A stretch of DNA of 64,000 bases from Microcaldota archaeon. GTDB lineage: Archaea > Micrarchaeota > Micrarchaeia > Anstonellales > Bilamarchaeaceae. Where the stretch lies: NCBI GenBank assembly GCA_016932815.1, contig JAFGCC010000014.1, forward strand, positions 1-64,000. Direction: 5' to 3'. This document shows positions 16,288-24,509 of the stretch, piece by piece. Position 1 is the first letter of the stretch. The number at the start of each line of letters is the position of its first letter. The notes beneath the pieces were generated by a model. That model searched no databases, was not told where the DNA came from, and worked only from the letters and a program-made list of their open reading frames with translations. The position numbers were made by a program, and so were the translations under genes.

Positions 16288-17265
16288 ATGAAGGGATTGA
16301 AACTTGCCGCATTAAACGGCGAAGGAAGGACGATTGTGCGCGTGGGGGATGCCAAAGTGGGAGAGGGGCTTACCGTTATAGCCGGCCCGTGCGCAGTTGA
16401 GAGCGAAGAGCAGCTCCTGGATACCGCGAGGGCGGTAAAGGAAGCCGGGGCGGATATGCTGCGCGGAGGCGCATTCAAGCCGCGCACTTCCCCGTATGCT
16501 TTCCAGGGGCTTGGGCTAAAAGGGTTGAAACTGCTTGAAAAAGCAAGGGATGAAACCGGGCTCCCTATTGTGACCGAAGTTCTGGACACCAGGGACGTAT
16601 CCTGGGTTTGCGAATACGCGGACGTGCTCCAGATTGGGGCTAGGAACATGCAGAATTTCTCGCTCCTAAAGGAAGTTGGGAAAATGAATAAGCCCATACT
16701 CCTAAAGAGGGGGATGAATTCGACTATCAGCGAGTGGCTAAACTGCGCGGAATACATCCTAAACGACGGGAACCCGGGCGTAATACTCTGCGAGAGGGGA
16801 ATCCGCACATTCGAAACCTACACGCGGAACACGCTGGACTTGAGTGCGGTTCCCGCAGTAAAGGGGCTAACCCACCTTCCGGTGATTGTGGACCCCACTC
16901 ATGCGACCGGCAGGAAGGAGCTAATTGAGCCTATGGCGGTTGCGGGAGTAGCCGTAGGCGCAGACGGGCTTATTGTGGAAGTGCACAACAATCCGGAGGC
17001 TGCTCTCTGCGACAAGGACCAGGCGCTAACACCCCCACAATTTAATAGCCTAATTGGGAAAGCAAGAAGGATGCGGAAGTTCATAGAGGAACTTAACGGT
17101 GCGGATGGAAGCGCCCCGGATAGTGCGAATGAGGGGAGGGCTTCTGGCGATTGTGCTTCCGGGGTGCAAACTCCCAAAAAGGCGGGCGAAAAGGGGAAGC
17201 CCGCGGATTCTTCTTCCAAAACGGATGAAGCGCAGGGATGCGGATGCTGCGGGGGATGCGAATGA
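16288..17265 (+). CDS. aroF: 3-deoxy-7-phosphoheptulonate (DAHP) synthase, type I-beta-like
   Basis: Encodes 325 residues and condenses PEP with erythrose-4-phosphate, the entry step to all aromatic amino acids. The KdsA/AroF-like barrel shows [82 protein letters not shown] and [13 protein letters not shown]. There is no ACT or chorismate-mutase domain, so allosteric control is not apparent. This fits control at the leader RNA. After residue 275 comes a tail of about 50 residues, Ser/Gly/Lys-rich, ending CGCCGGCE, which could bind metal. It overlaps aroB by ATGA. Confidence 0.94.
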   Translation: MKGLKLAALNGEGRTIVRVGDAKVGEGLTVIAGPCAVESEEQLLDTARAVKEAGADMLRGGAFKPRTSPYAFQGLGLKGLKLLEKARDETGLPIVTEVLDTRDVSWVCEYADVLQIGARNMQNFSLLKEVGKMNKPILLKRGMNSTISEWLNCAEYILNDGNPGVILCERGIRTFETYTRNTLDLSAVPAVKGLTHLPVIVDPTHATGRKELIEPMAVAGVAVGADGLIVEVHNNPEAALCDKDQALTPPQFNSLIGKARRMRKFIEELNGADGSAPDSANEGRASGDCASGVQTPKKAGEKGKPADSSSKTDEAQGCGCCGGCE

Positions 17266-18284
17266 GGATTCTTGAGGTGGAAGCCAACAGGGCGACCAAA
17301 TGCAGGATTCTCTTGGGAGAATCAATAAGCAGGCTAAAAGAATACTGCGGGGGCAGGAGAACAATTATCGTTGCCGACCCCATGATAGTAAAGCTATACG
17401 GGGAGAAGCTCAAGGGTTTTGAAATCGTAGAAACGGGAATGGGGGAAGAGGAGAAAACCCTTGAGACCGTGGAAAAACTGTATTCGCGGTTTTTGGAGCT
17501 TGGGTTGGACCGGAACTCCTTTGTAGTGGGGATAGGCGGCGGGATAGCCTGCGACATTGCGGGCTTTGCAGCTTCCACCTACCTTAGGGGAATCGGGTTC
17601 GGGTTTGCCCCCACCACCCTGCTTGCGCAGGTGGATGCTAGCGTGGGCGGAAAGAACGGGGTCAATTACAGGGGATACAAGAACCTGATTGGGACTTTCA
17701 ACCAGCCCGAATTCGTGCTCTGTGATTTTGAGCTGCTAAAGACGCTTCCGCCACGGCAGGTTTCCTGCGGCTTTGCGGAAAACATAAAGTGCGCGGCGAT
17801 TGCGAATCGGGAACTGTTTGAATACCTGGAAGGAAAGGGCGAAGAACTCCTCAAGCTTGAGCGCCCGGTTATAGAGAAGGCGGTTTACGATTCTTTGGCG
17901 GTAAAAGCGGGAATCGTTGCGCGCGATGAGAGGGAGCAGGGGGAGAGGAGGAAGCTCAATTTCGGGCACACCCTTGGGCACGCTTACGAGAAGGTCCTGG
18001 GGATTCCGCATGGGGAGGCAATCAGCATAGGAATGGTTGCGGCTGCGAAGCTTTCGGTGCGCAGGGGGATGCTAAAGCAGGGGGAGGCAGACAGGCTGGA
18101 AAACCTCCTTGCTGCAGTCGGGCTCCCAACTAGCGCAGAAGCATCCAAGGATGCGCTGCTGGATGCCATGCTTAAGGACAAAAAGCGCGAGGAAGCGAAA
18201 ATAAACTTCGTTCTCCTTCGCGGGCTAGGCGACGCGCAGGTCGTTGAGATGGGGATGGAAGAGCTGGAGGCGCTTCTTGGATGA
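17262..18284 (+). CDS. aroB: 3-dehydroquinate synthase
   Basis: Encodes 340 residues and converts DAHP to 3-dehydroquinate using NAD and zinc. The fold-specific segments are [21 protein letters not shown] for [47 protein letters not shown] and the zinc-binding [15 protein letters not shown] and [10 protein letters not shown]. This is the bacterial/canonical AroB rather than the archaeal alternative (AroB-prime route), consistent with the DAHP synthase in front. The start at 17262 overlaps the DAHP synthase stop as ATGA; the longer open frame is rejected because it lies in the coding tail upstream. Confidence 0.95.
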   Translation: MRILEVEANRATKCRILLGESISRLKEYCGGRRTIIVADPMIVKLYGEKLKGFEIVETGMGEEEKTLETVEKLYSRFLELGLDRNSFVVGIGGGIACDIAGFAASTYLRGIGFGFAPTTLLAQVDASVGGKNGVNYRGYKNLIGTFNQPEFVLCDFELLKTLPPRQVSCGFAENIKCAAIANRELFEYLEGKGEELLKLERPVIEKAVYDSLAVKAGIVARDEREQGERRKLNFGHTLGHAYEKVLGIPHGEAISIGMVAAAKLSVRRGMLKQGEADRLENLLAAVGLPTSAEASKDALLDAMLKDKKREEAKINFVLLRGLGDAQVVEMGMEELEALLG

Positions 18285-19030
18285 TATGTGCTAGCATAGG
18301 CGAGAGCAGTATTGAAGATTGCATTAGCGCATTGGGAAAAGTGGGGTTTGCGGAAGTGCGGCTGGACTCCATTTCCGGCATAGGCGTTGGGGATGTGCGC
18401 AGGATATTCTCGCTTTCAAGTTCCGGAAAGAAGCTTATTGCAACCTGCAGGAAGGAAGCCTGCGCAGGATGCGGTATTGCACAAGATGGGGGAAGCGCAG
18501 GTTCTGGCAGGGGAGCCCATGATTGTGCCGGAGGAAGGAGCGCCGGGAAAATCCTTGATGATTCTCTTAGGAAGGAACTCCTCCTTGCCGCAATAGATTC
18601 CGGGGCGGCATACGTGGATTTGGAAGTGGAGATGGCGGAGGGGATGCGCAAGGAGATTGCCGATAGGGCAAAAGAGAGAGGATGCAAACTGATAGTTTCC
18701 TTCCACGATTTTAGCGGCACCCCGAAGCGGGAGGAGCTTGGCAAAATCGTGGAGAGGTGCTTCTCCTGCGGCGCGGACGTTGCGAAAATCGCCTGCATGG
18801 TTGATTCCCAGCAGGACAATGCGAGGCTGCTTGGGTTGCTTGGGGAATGGAAGGGGCTAATAGTAATAGGGATGGGCAAGAAAGGCAGGAGCACCAGGGT
18901 ATTGGCTCCGCTTCTTGGGGCAGAATTCACTTTCGCTTCCCTTGGGGGGAAAACCGCCCCGGGGCAGATGGAACTTGGAAAAATGAGAGAGATTATAGAG
19001 AGAATAGAAGATGAATTGGAGACGGATTGA
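18281..19030 (+). CDS. aroD: 3-dehydroquinate dehydratase, type I
   Basis: Encodes 249 residues and dehydrates 3-dehydroquinate through a Schiff base. FAEVRLDSI near the N terminus, LIVSFHDFSGTP with the catalytic His, VAKIACMV with the Schiff-base Lys, and SLGGKTAPGQM at the C terminus are typical. An extra Gly/Ser/Cys-rich stretch (CAGCG...GGSAGSGRG...CAGG, about residues 61-88) interrupts the barrel after the second strand and is not expected in the family. ATGA overlap with aroB; it meets aroE-aroK at a TTGA overlap or a few bases later. Confidence 0.93.
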   Translation: MICASIGESSIEDCISALGKVGFAEVRLDSISGIGVGDVRRIFSLSSSGKKLIATCRKEACAGCGIAQDGGSAGSGRGAHDCAGGRSAGKILDDSLRKELLLAAIDSGAAYVDLEVEMAEGMRKEIADRAKERGCKLIVSFHDFSGTPKREELGKIVERCFSCGADVAKIACMVDSQQDNARLLGLLGEWKGLIVIGMGKKGRSTRVLAPLLGAEFTFASLGGKTAPGQMELGKMREIIERIEDELETD

Positions 19031-19032
19031 AA

Positions 19033-20367
19033 ATGGAAAACGAACCTACCATGGGAACGGAAATATTTGCGGTTGCGGGAAACCCCGTGCTGCATAGCAG
19101 GAGCCCGCAGCTTATGAACTGCGCATTTGAGTCCCTGGGAATTGACGCGGTATATACGAGGATGCTAGCCGGAAGCGGGGAAGAGGCGGTGAGGACCGCA
19201 AAAGAAATCGGGCTTGGAGGGCTGAATATAACCTCGCCTTTCAAGGGGGAGGTCATTGAGCACCTAGATGAAGTTAGTACGCAAGCGCGCAAATTGGGGG
19301 CTGTGAACACTATTGTTTTTGAGGGGGATTCTGCCTCCGGGCACAATACGGATTATCTTGGGGCAATCGGGGCGCTGGAAAACGCATCCATCGGGATTAG
19401 GGGGAAGAAGGCGGTTGTTCTCGGAGCCGGGGGGGCGGGGAGGGCTGCCGCATTCGGCCTGCACTCCGAAGGCGCAAAAGCCACCCTCCTGAATCGGGAT
19501 GCGCAAAAAGCGCAGGAGGCGGCGGATGCGATAGGCTGCGCTTTTGGGGGCATGGGCACCCTCGCAGAGGAACTGCTTGATTCTGACATCGTGGTTTCCT
19601 GCCTCCCTAGGGGGCTAAACCTCATTGAGGCGCAGATGCCCAAAGAGGGAGCGGTTCTCATGGATGCCAATTACGGGGAATCCCCCCTGGCGGGCATTGC
19701 GCAGAAAGCCAACTGCACGTTCATTGATGGGCGCGAATGGCTGCTTGCGCAGGCTGCGCCCTCCTTTGAGCTTTTTGTGAGCAAGATTGCGCCCATAGAA
19801 GCGATGCGGGAGGCTGTTTACGCGGATTTGCCCGAAGAGGGAGTGTGGAAGGGAACGGGCAACATAGCCCTAATCGGGTTTATGGGCGTAGGAAAAAGCG
19901 CTGTTGCAAGGGAGCTGTCAGTAGAGAGCGGGAAGGAGCTAACCGACGTTGATTTGGAAATAGAGAAGCGTGCCGGAGCGAGCATAAAGCACATCTTCTC
20001 CGAATTCGGGGAGGATGAATTCCGCTCCATGGAGCGCGAAGAGATTGCGAGGGTTGGGCAAGCCCGCAACAAGGTAATAGATTGCGGCGGAGGAGCCGTG
20101 CTTGATGAGGGGAACGTGGAAATACTGCGCAAGAGTTCGGTTCCGGTGTGGCTGTGGGCGAGGCCTGAGACCGCGCTATCACGGCTCGGTGAAGAATCCG
20201 GAAGGCCCCTTTTGGATGTGGAAGACAGGATGGGGCTTGCCAGGAAACTTAGTTCGGGGCGCAGGGGGAAATACGCGAAAACCGCGCAGATGATTATAAG
20301 CAGCGAAGGAAGGAGCGCTGCGGAAGTTGCAGGGATGATATTGCATGAAACAGGTAAATCCATCTGA
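19033..20367 (+). CDS. aroE-aroK: Shikimate dehydrogenase-shikimate kinase fusion
   Basis: Encodes 444 residues with two catalytic domains. Residues about 5-270 are shikimate dehydrogenase: NPVLHSRSPQLMN, GLNITSPFKGEVI, AVNTIV, HNTDYLGA, VVLGAGGAGRAAAFGL. Residues about 275-444 are a bacterial-type P-loop shikimate kinase: IALIGFMGVGKSAVAREL, DVDLEIEKRAG, FRSMEREEI, VIDCGGGAVL, and RPLL as the lid. Most archaea use an unrelated GHMP-family shikimate kinase, so the kinase domain suggests acquisition from bacteria. The ATG at 19033 is preferred to an in-frame TTG at 19027. It overlaps aroA by 23 bases. Confidence 0.93.
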   Translation: MENEPTMGTEIFAVAGNPVLHSRSPQLMNCAFESLGIDAVYTRMLAGSGEEAVRTAKEIGLGGLNITSPFKGEVIEHLDEVSTQARKLGAVNTIVFEGDSASGHNTDYLGAIGALENASIGIRGKKAVVLGAGGAGRAAAFGLHSEGAKATLLNRDAQKAQEAADAIGCAFGGMGTLAEELLDSDIVVSCLPRGLNLIEAQMPKEGAVLMDANYGESPLAGIAQKANCTFIDGREWLLAQAAPSFELFVSKIAPIEAMREAVYADLPEEGVWKGTGNIALIGFMGVGKSAVARELSVESGKELTDVDLEIEKRAGASIKHIFSEFGEDEFRSMEREEIARVGQARNKVIDCGGGAVLDEGNVEILRKSSVPVWLWARPETALSRLGEESGRPLLDVEDRMGLARKLSSGRRGKYAKTAQMIISSEGRSAAEVAGMILHETGKSI

Positions 20368-21601
20368 GGTTTCCGGGGAAATTGCCGCACCGGCCTCAAA
20401 GAGCATGATGCAGAGGGCTGTAGCCGCGGCCATACTCTCGCGCGGGACTACGGAGATACTAAACCCCTCTTTTTGCGAAGACTGCGAGGCCGCTTTGGGC
20501 ATTGCGAAGGCTCTTGGGGCGAAAGTGCGCAAGGAGAACGGGGGAGTTTTGATTGAGAGCCGGGGCATCGTTTCTTCTCCGCCATCTAGGGAATTGGACT
20601 GCGGGGAATCCGGAACCTGCATCAGGATGTTTGCGCCCATTGCGGGGCTCTATGAAGAGGAGTTGGTTCTTTCCGGGCGGGGCTCTCTTATGTCCCGTCC
20701 CGTTGGGATGGTAAAGGATGCGCTCCTGGAGATTGGCGCGCGCGTTGGGACTGCCAAGGGATACGCGCCAATCAAGGTGCGCGGGCCAATAAACTCCGCG
20801 CACTTTGCAATAGACTGCTCGGAGACTTCACAGCTCCTAAGCGGGCTGCTAATGGCGCTTCCTTTGTGCGAGGGGGATTCCTCAATAGAGGCGCGCAATT
20901 TGAAGAGCTCGCCCTATGTGGACATGACTATTTCCCTGCTTGGGCATTTCGGGGTAAAAGTTGAGCGGGATGGGGAGCATTTTGAGATAATGGGCGGGCA
21001 GAAATACCATCCATCAAGCTATACTGTTGAAGGCGACTGGTCTTCTGCCTCGTTCCTGTTTGTTGCAGGGGCGGTTTCCGGCTCGGTTACCGTTTTGGGC
21101 CTGGATTCGGGTTCCTTGCAGGGGGATAAGAGGATACTTGAGGTCCTGGGGAAGGCCGGGGCGAAAGTGGAATCTTCGGATGGGGCGGTTTTGGTTGAAA
21201 AGGGCGCGCTCATGGGATTTGAGTTTGATGCAAGCGACTGCCCGGACTTGTTCCCCCCGCTTGTCGCGCTAGCCTGCAATTGTTCTGGGAAAAGCGTGAT
21301 TCTGGGTGTTAGGAGGCTGCTTGGGAAAGAGAGCAACCGTGCTGCGGCACTCGTTTCCGAATTCGGGAAGCTGGGGGCTAAAATCAGGGTTGCGGGGGAC
21401 GCAATTGAGATTGAAGGCGGGGCTAAGCTTTCCGGAGGGGAAGTGGATTCGCATTCGGACCATAGGATTGCGATGGCGTGCGCGGTTGCTGCCCTTAATT
21501 GCAGCGGGAGCGTGCGCATCCTTAATGCGGAATGCGTCTCCAAATCGTACCCCTCGTTCTTTGAGGATTTGGAAAAACTGGCGGAGGGCAAGGGCAAATG
21601 A
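20345..21601 (+). CDS. aroA: 5-enolpyruvylshikimate-3-phosphate synthase
   Basis: Encodes 418 residues and transfers enolpyruvyl from PEP to shikimate-3-phosphate. Typical segments are IAAPASKSMMQRAVAAA, LDCGESGTCIRMFAPIA, LSGRGSLMSRPVGM, DCSETSQLLSGLLMALP, GDWSSASFLFVAGA, DCPDLFPPLVALA and DSHSDHRIAMACAVAAL. The start codon lies inside the end of aroE-aroK (23-base overlap), which is long for this operon but required by the N-terminal conserved segment. It is cytosolic, with no insertions seen. Confidence 0.95.
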   Translation: MKQVNPSEVSGEIAAPASKSMMQRAVAAAILSRGTTEILNPSFCEDCEAALGIAKALGAKVRKENGGVLIESRGIVSSPPSRELDCGESGTCIRMFAPIAGLYEEELVLSGRGSLMSRPVGMVKDALLEIGARVGTAKGYAPIKVRGPINSAHFAIDCSETSQLLSGLLMALPLCEGDSSIEARNLKSSPYVDMTISLLGHFGVKVERDGEHFEIMGGQKYHPSSYTVEGDWSSASFLFVAGAVSGSVTVLGLDSGSLQGDKRILEVLGKAGAKVESSDGAVLVEKGALMGFEFDASDCPDLFPPLVALACNCSGKSVILGVRRLLGKESNRAAALVSEFGKLGAKIRVAGDAIEIEGGAKLSGGEVDSHSDHRIAMACAVAALNCSGSVRILNAECVSKSYPSFFEDLEKLAEGKGK

Positions 21602-21638
21602 AGGCCATCTGGCAGGGCGTTGTTAAACGGTGAGGCAA

Positions 21639-22655
21639 ATGAACACTATTGGAAGGATGTTTCGGGTAAGCGTGCTAGGCGAATCGCACGGGAAGTGCGT
21701 GGGGGCACTTATAGACGGTTGCCCTGCGGGGCTTGAGTTTCCATCTGCATTAATTGAAGCGGAGCTTGGGAGGCGCAAGAGCGGGGCGAAGGGCACCACC
21801 GCGCGCAGGGAATCCGATGAGCCCATGGTAATGAGCGGGGTTTTCAACGGGAAGACCACCGGTGCGCCAATATTAATATTGTTTGAGAATGCGGATGCGG
21901 ATTCTTCTTCTTATGAGAAATTGAAAAATACCCCTCGGCCTTCGCACGCGGATTTTGCCTCCATGAAAAAGTATGGAAGGTTCGCGGATTACCGCGGGGG
22001 CGGGCACTTCTCCGGCAGGCTTACTGCGGGGATTGTTGCCGCGGGCGCTATTGCGAAATCCCTGCTTTCTAAGATGGAGGTTCGTGCTCACGTAATTGAG
22101 GCGGGCGGAGTTAAGATTAATGGGGAGCCCATGGAGGATTCCGGGTTCGTGGATGTTTTGGATTCCGCAATCGAGGAGGGGGATTCTTTGGGCGCGATAG
22201 TAGAGTGCAGGGTTTCCGGGGTTCCGGCCGGGCTTGGGGAGCCGTTTTTTGATTCCCTAGAATCCGCGATTTCCCATGTGGCATTCTCTCTTCCCGGGAT
22301 TAAGGGGGTTGAGTTTGGGGCGGGATTTTCCTGCGCCAGGATGAGGGGGAGCGAATTCAACGATGCGATTGTGGATGCTTCTGGAAAGACTTCAACTAAC
22401 AATTCGGGAGGGATTAACGGCGGGATTGGCAACTCCAACGAGCTTGTGTTCCGCGTTGCGGTGCGGCCTGCTGCAAGCATAAATAAATTGCAGGAAACCG
22501 TGGATTTGGAAACCGGGAAGAAAACGGAAATATCAATCGGGGGAAGGCACGATGCGTGCATAGCGCTGCGGGTTCCGGTGGTGCTTGAAGCTGCCTGCGC
22601 GATTGTGCTCCTGGACATGATGCTGCTTGAAGGAAAGATGAAGAGGGTGGTTTGA
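21639..22655 (+). CDS. aroC: Chorismate synthase
   Basis: Encodes 338 residues and makes chorismate from EPSP with reduced FMN. The start NTIGRMFRVSVLGESHGKCVGA, then RRKSGAKGTTARRESDEP, FSGRLTAGIVAAGAIAK, and GGINGGIGNSNELVFRVAVRP are typical, as is RHDAC near the C terminus. The ATG at 21639 is chosen because GGTGAGG at 21629-21635 is a good ribosome site. The 37-bp gap after aroA is the widest inside the operon. The gene supplies chorismate to both TrpE and PheA. Confidence 0.95.
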   Translation: MNTIGRMFRVSVLGESHGKCVGALIDGCPAGLEFPSALIEAELGRRKSGAKGTTARRESDEPMVMSGVFNGKTTGAPILILFENADADSSSYEKLKNTPRPSHADFASMKKYGRFADYRGGGHFSGRLTAGIVAAGAIAKSLLSKMEVRAHVIEAGGVKINGEPMEDSGFVDVLDSAIEEGDSLGAIVECRVSGVPAGLGEPFFDSLESAISHVAFSLPGIKGVEFGAGFSCARMRGSEFNDAIVDASGKTSTNNSGGINGGIGNSNELVFRVAVRPAASINKLQETVDLETGKKTEISIGGRHDACIALRVPVVLEAACAIVLLDMMLLEGKMKRVV

Positions 22656-22656
22656 G

Positions 22657-23718
22657 ATGGATGCATTAGAGAGCGTAAGAGAAAGGATTGAAGTTATTGA
22701 CGGGAAGATTCTCCGGCTCCTAAATGAGCGCATGGAGTATGCGCTGCGCACACGGAACCTAAAGAGCGGAATCGTGGATGAAAAGCGGGAGGAGGAGGTG
22801 CTAGAGAGGGTGAGGGAGAACTCCCGCGGGTTGTTGTATGCGGATTTCTCTTCCAAGCTGTTTAGGGAGATAATGGATGAGAGCAGGAAACTCCAGGGCG
22901 AATCCCTTACCCTTGTGGGCTTCCAGGGCGAGCATGGGGCTTTCGGGGAATATGCGGTAAACGAGTTCAACTCGGATTACGTCCCCCTCTCCTGCAGGGA
23001 GTTCGCGGACGTATTTGAGGGGGTTGAGAGCGGTCAGCTTGATTTGGGCATTGTGCCCGTTGAGAACTCCCTTGAGGGCGCGGTTACGCAGGTCAACGAT
23101 TTGCTAATTGAGAGGAACGTGCGCGTGGTCGGGGAAGTGAGGGTCCCGATTAAGCACTGCCTGTTGGCTGTCCCTGGTACTGACCACCGCGAAATCCGCG
23201 TCGTGTATTCGCACCCGCAGGCTCTTGCGCAATGCAGGGAGTTTATTGCGAGAAATAAATTGGGGGCGCGCCCTTTTTACGATACTGCCGGTGCGGCGAA
23301 GATGGTTTCTAAAGAGAGGAACCGTGCGAATGCGGCAATTGCCTCCGAGATTTGCGCGGAAATTTACAACCTGGATGTGATAAAGGAGAACCTTGCGGAC
23401 AACGCTTCCAATTCAACCCGCTTCCTGGTCATTTCCAAGGGCGAGGGGCCTGGGAATGGGAACAAGTGCTCCATAATATTTTCCACAAAGCACGAGGCTG
23501 GCGCATTGTTTTCGATACTAGAGCTATTTGCGGATGCGAAGATAAACCTTACCCGCATCGAGTCTAGGCCATCGCGGAAGAACGTTGGGGAGTATGCGTT
23601 CCTGCTTGACTTTTTGGGTTCGGATGCGGATTCAAAAGTGAAGGATGTGCTCTCCGCTGTTGAGGGCAAGGCTGCGATGTACAAATTCTTAGGCTGTTAT
23701 GCGGAGGCGGCGAAATGA
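22657..23718 (+). CDS. pheA: Bifunctional chorismate mutase-prephenate dehydratase with ACT domain
   Basis: Encodes 353 residues in P-protein order. Residues 1-85 are an AroQ-type chorismate mutase (RERIEVIDGKILRLLNERM). Residues about 86-270 are prephenate dehydratase (GFQGEHGAFGEYAV, GIVPVENSLEGAV, NSTRFLVI). Residues about 280-353 are an ACT domain with the IESRP motif that normally binds Phe for feedback inhibition. The operon thus has one enzyme with visible allosteric control. It starts two bases after aroC and overlaps tyrA by ATGA. Confidence 0.95.
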   Translation: MDALESVRERIEVIDGKILRLLNERMEYALRTRNLKSGIVDEKREEEVLERVRENSRGLLYADFSSKLFREIMDESRKLQGESLTLVGFQGEHGAFGEYAVNEFNSDYVPLSCREFADVFEGVESGQLDLGIVPVENSLEGAVTQVNDLLIERNVRVVGEVRVPIKHCLLAVPGTDHREIRVVYSHPQALAQCREFIARNKLGARPFYDTAGAAKMVSKERNRANAAIASEICAEIYNLDVIKENLADNASNSTRFLVISKGEGPGNGNKCSIIFSTKHEAGALFSILELFADAKINLTRIESRPSRKNVGEYAFLLDFLGSDADSKVKDVLSAVEGKAAMYKFLGCYAEAAK

Positions 23719-24497
23719 GGATTGCTGTCGTTGGAATCGGGAACATGGGCAGCTGGATTGCAAAAGAGCTTGCCAAAGATGGGAACAGCGTTGCCGTTTA
23801 CGATACCAATCCTTCGCGCACAGAAAGAATTGTTGGCGCGGATATTCGCGCATTAGGCTCAATTTCGGAGCTTGGGGATTTTTCTCCGGAGCTGCTCGTA
23901 AACGCAGTGAATATCGAGAAGACTACAGAGGTTTTCTCCGGGTTTTTGGGATTCCTTGCCCCAGGATGCATGATTGCGGATGTGGCATCTGTGAAGGGGG
24001 AACTTCCTTCATATTATGAATCTTGCGGGTTCAGCTTCGTTTCGGTGCACCCGATGTTCGGGCCGACCTTTGCAAACGTGGAGGATTTGCGCAAGGAGAA
24101 TGCGGTGATAATTTCCGAATCGTGTGATGAGGGAAAGGAGTTTTTCCGCTCGTTCTTTTCCTCTTTGGGGCTTAACGTATTTGAGTATTCTTTTTTAGAG
24201 CATGAGAGGATGATGGCGTATTCTTTGGCGCTTCCTTTTGTGTCTTCAATGGTGTTTGCCGCGTGCATGGACAAAACTGCCGTTCCGGGGACCACTTTTG
24301 CAAAGCACAAGGCGATTGCAAAGGGGCTTTTTTCAGAAGACGACCACCTGCTTGCGGAAGTCATTTTCAACCCTGAGGCTTTGTCGCAGGTGGAGAAGGT
24401 TACCGGGAGGCTTGAATATTTGAAGCACATAATCAGGGACAAGGATTTTAAGGAAGCGCAGAGATTTTTCTCAAAGCTTAGGGAGAACATGGAATAA
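23715..24497 (+). CDS. tyrA: Prephenate dehydrogenase
   Basis: Encodes 260 residues of the TyrA family and oxidatively decarboxylates prephenate. An N-terminal Rossmann motif IAVVGIGNMGSWIAKEL with YDTNPSR, then IADVASVKGEL, the substrate segment SVHPMFGPT and the helical dimerisation domain (EHERMMAYSLALPFVSS) are all visible. No ACT domain is attached, so Tyr feedback on this enzyme is not apparent. ATGA overlap with pheA. It could act on arogenate, which the sequence alone does not resolve. Confidence 0.93.
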   Translation: MRIAVVGIGNMGSWIAKELAKDGNSVAVYDTNPSRTERIVGADIRALGSISELGDFSPELLVNAVNIEKTTEVFSGFLGFLAPGCMIADVASVKGELPSYYESCGFSFVSVHPMFGPTFANVEDLRKENAVIISESCDEGKEFFRSFFSSLGLNVFEYSFLEHERMMAYSLALPFVSSMVFAACMDKTAVPGTTFAKHKAIAKGLFSEDDHLLAEVIFNPEALSQVEKVTGRLEYLKHIIRDKDFKEAQRFFSKLRENME

Positions 24498-24509
24498 GAC
24501 GGTGTGCCA

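Noticed and set aside
18172-19095. 307-codon open frame antisense to aroD
   Set aside because: Shadow frame; Ser/Pro-rich and overlaps a clearly identified enzyme.
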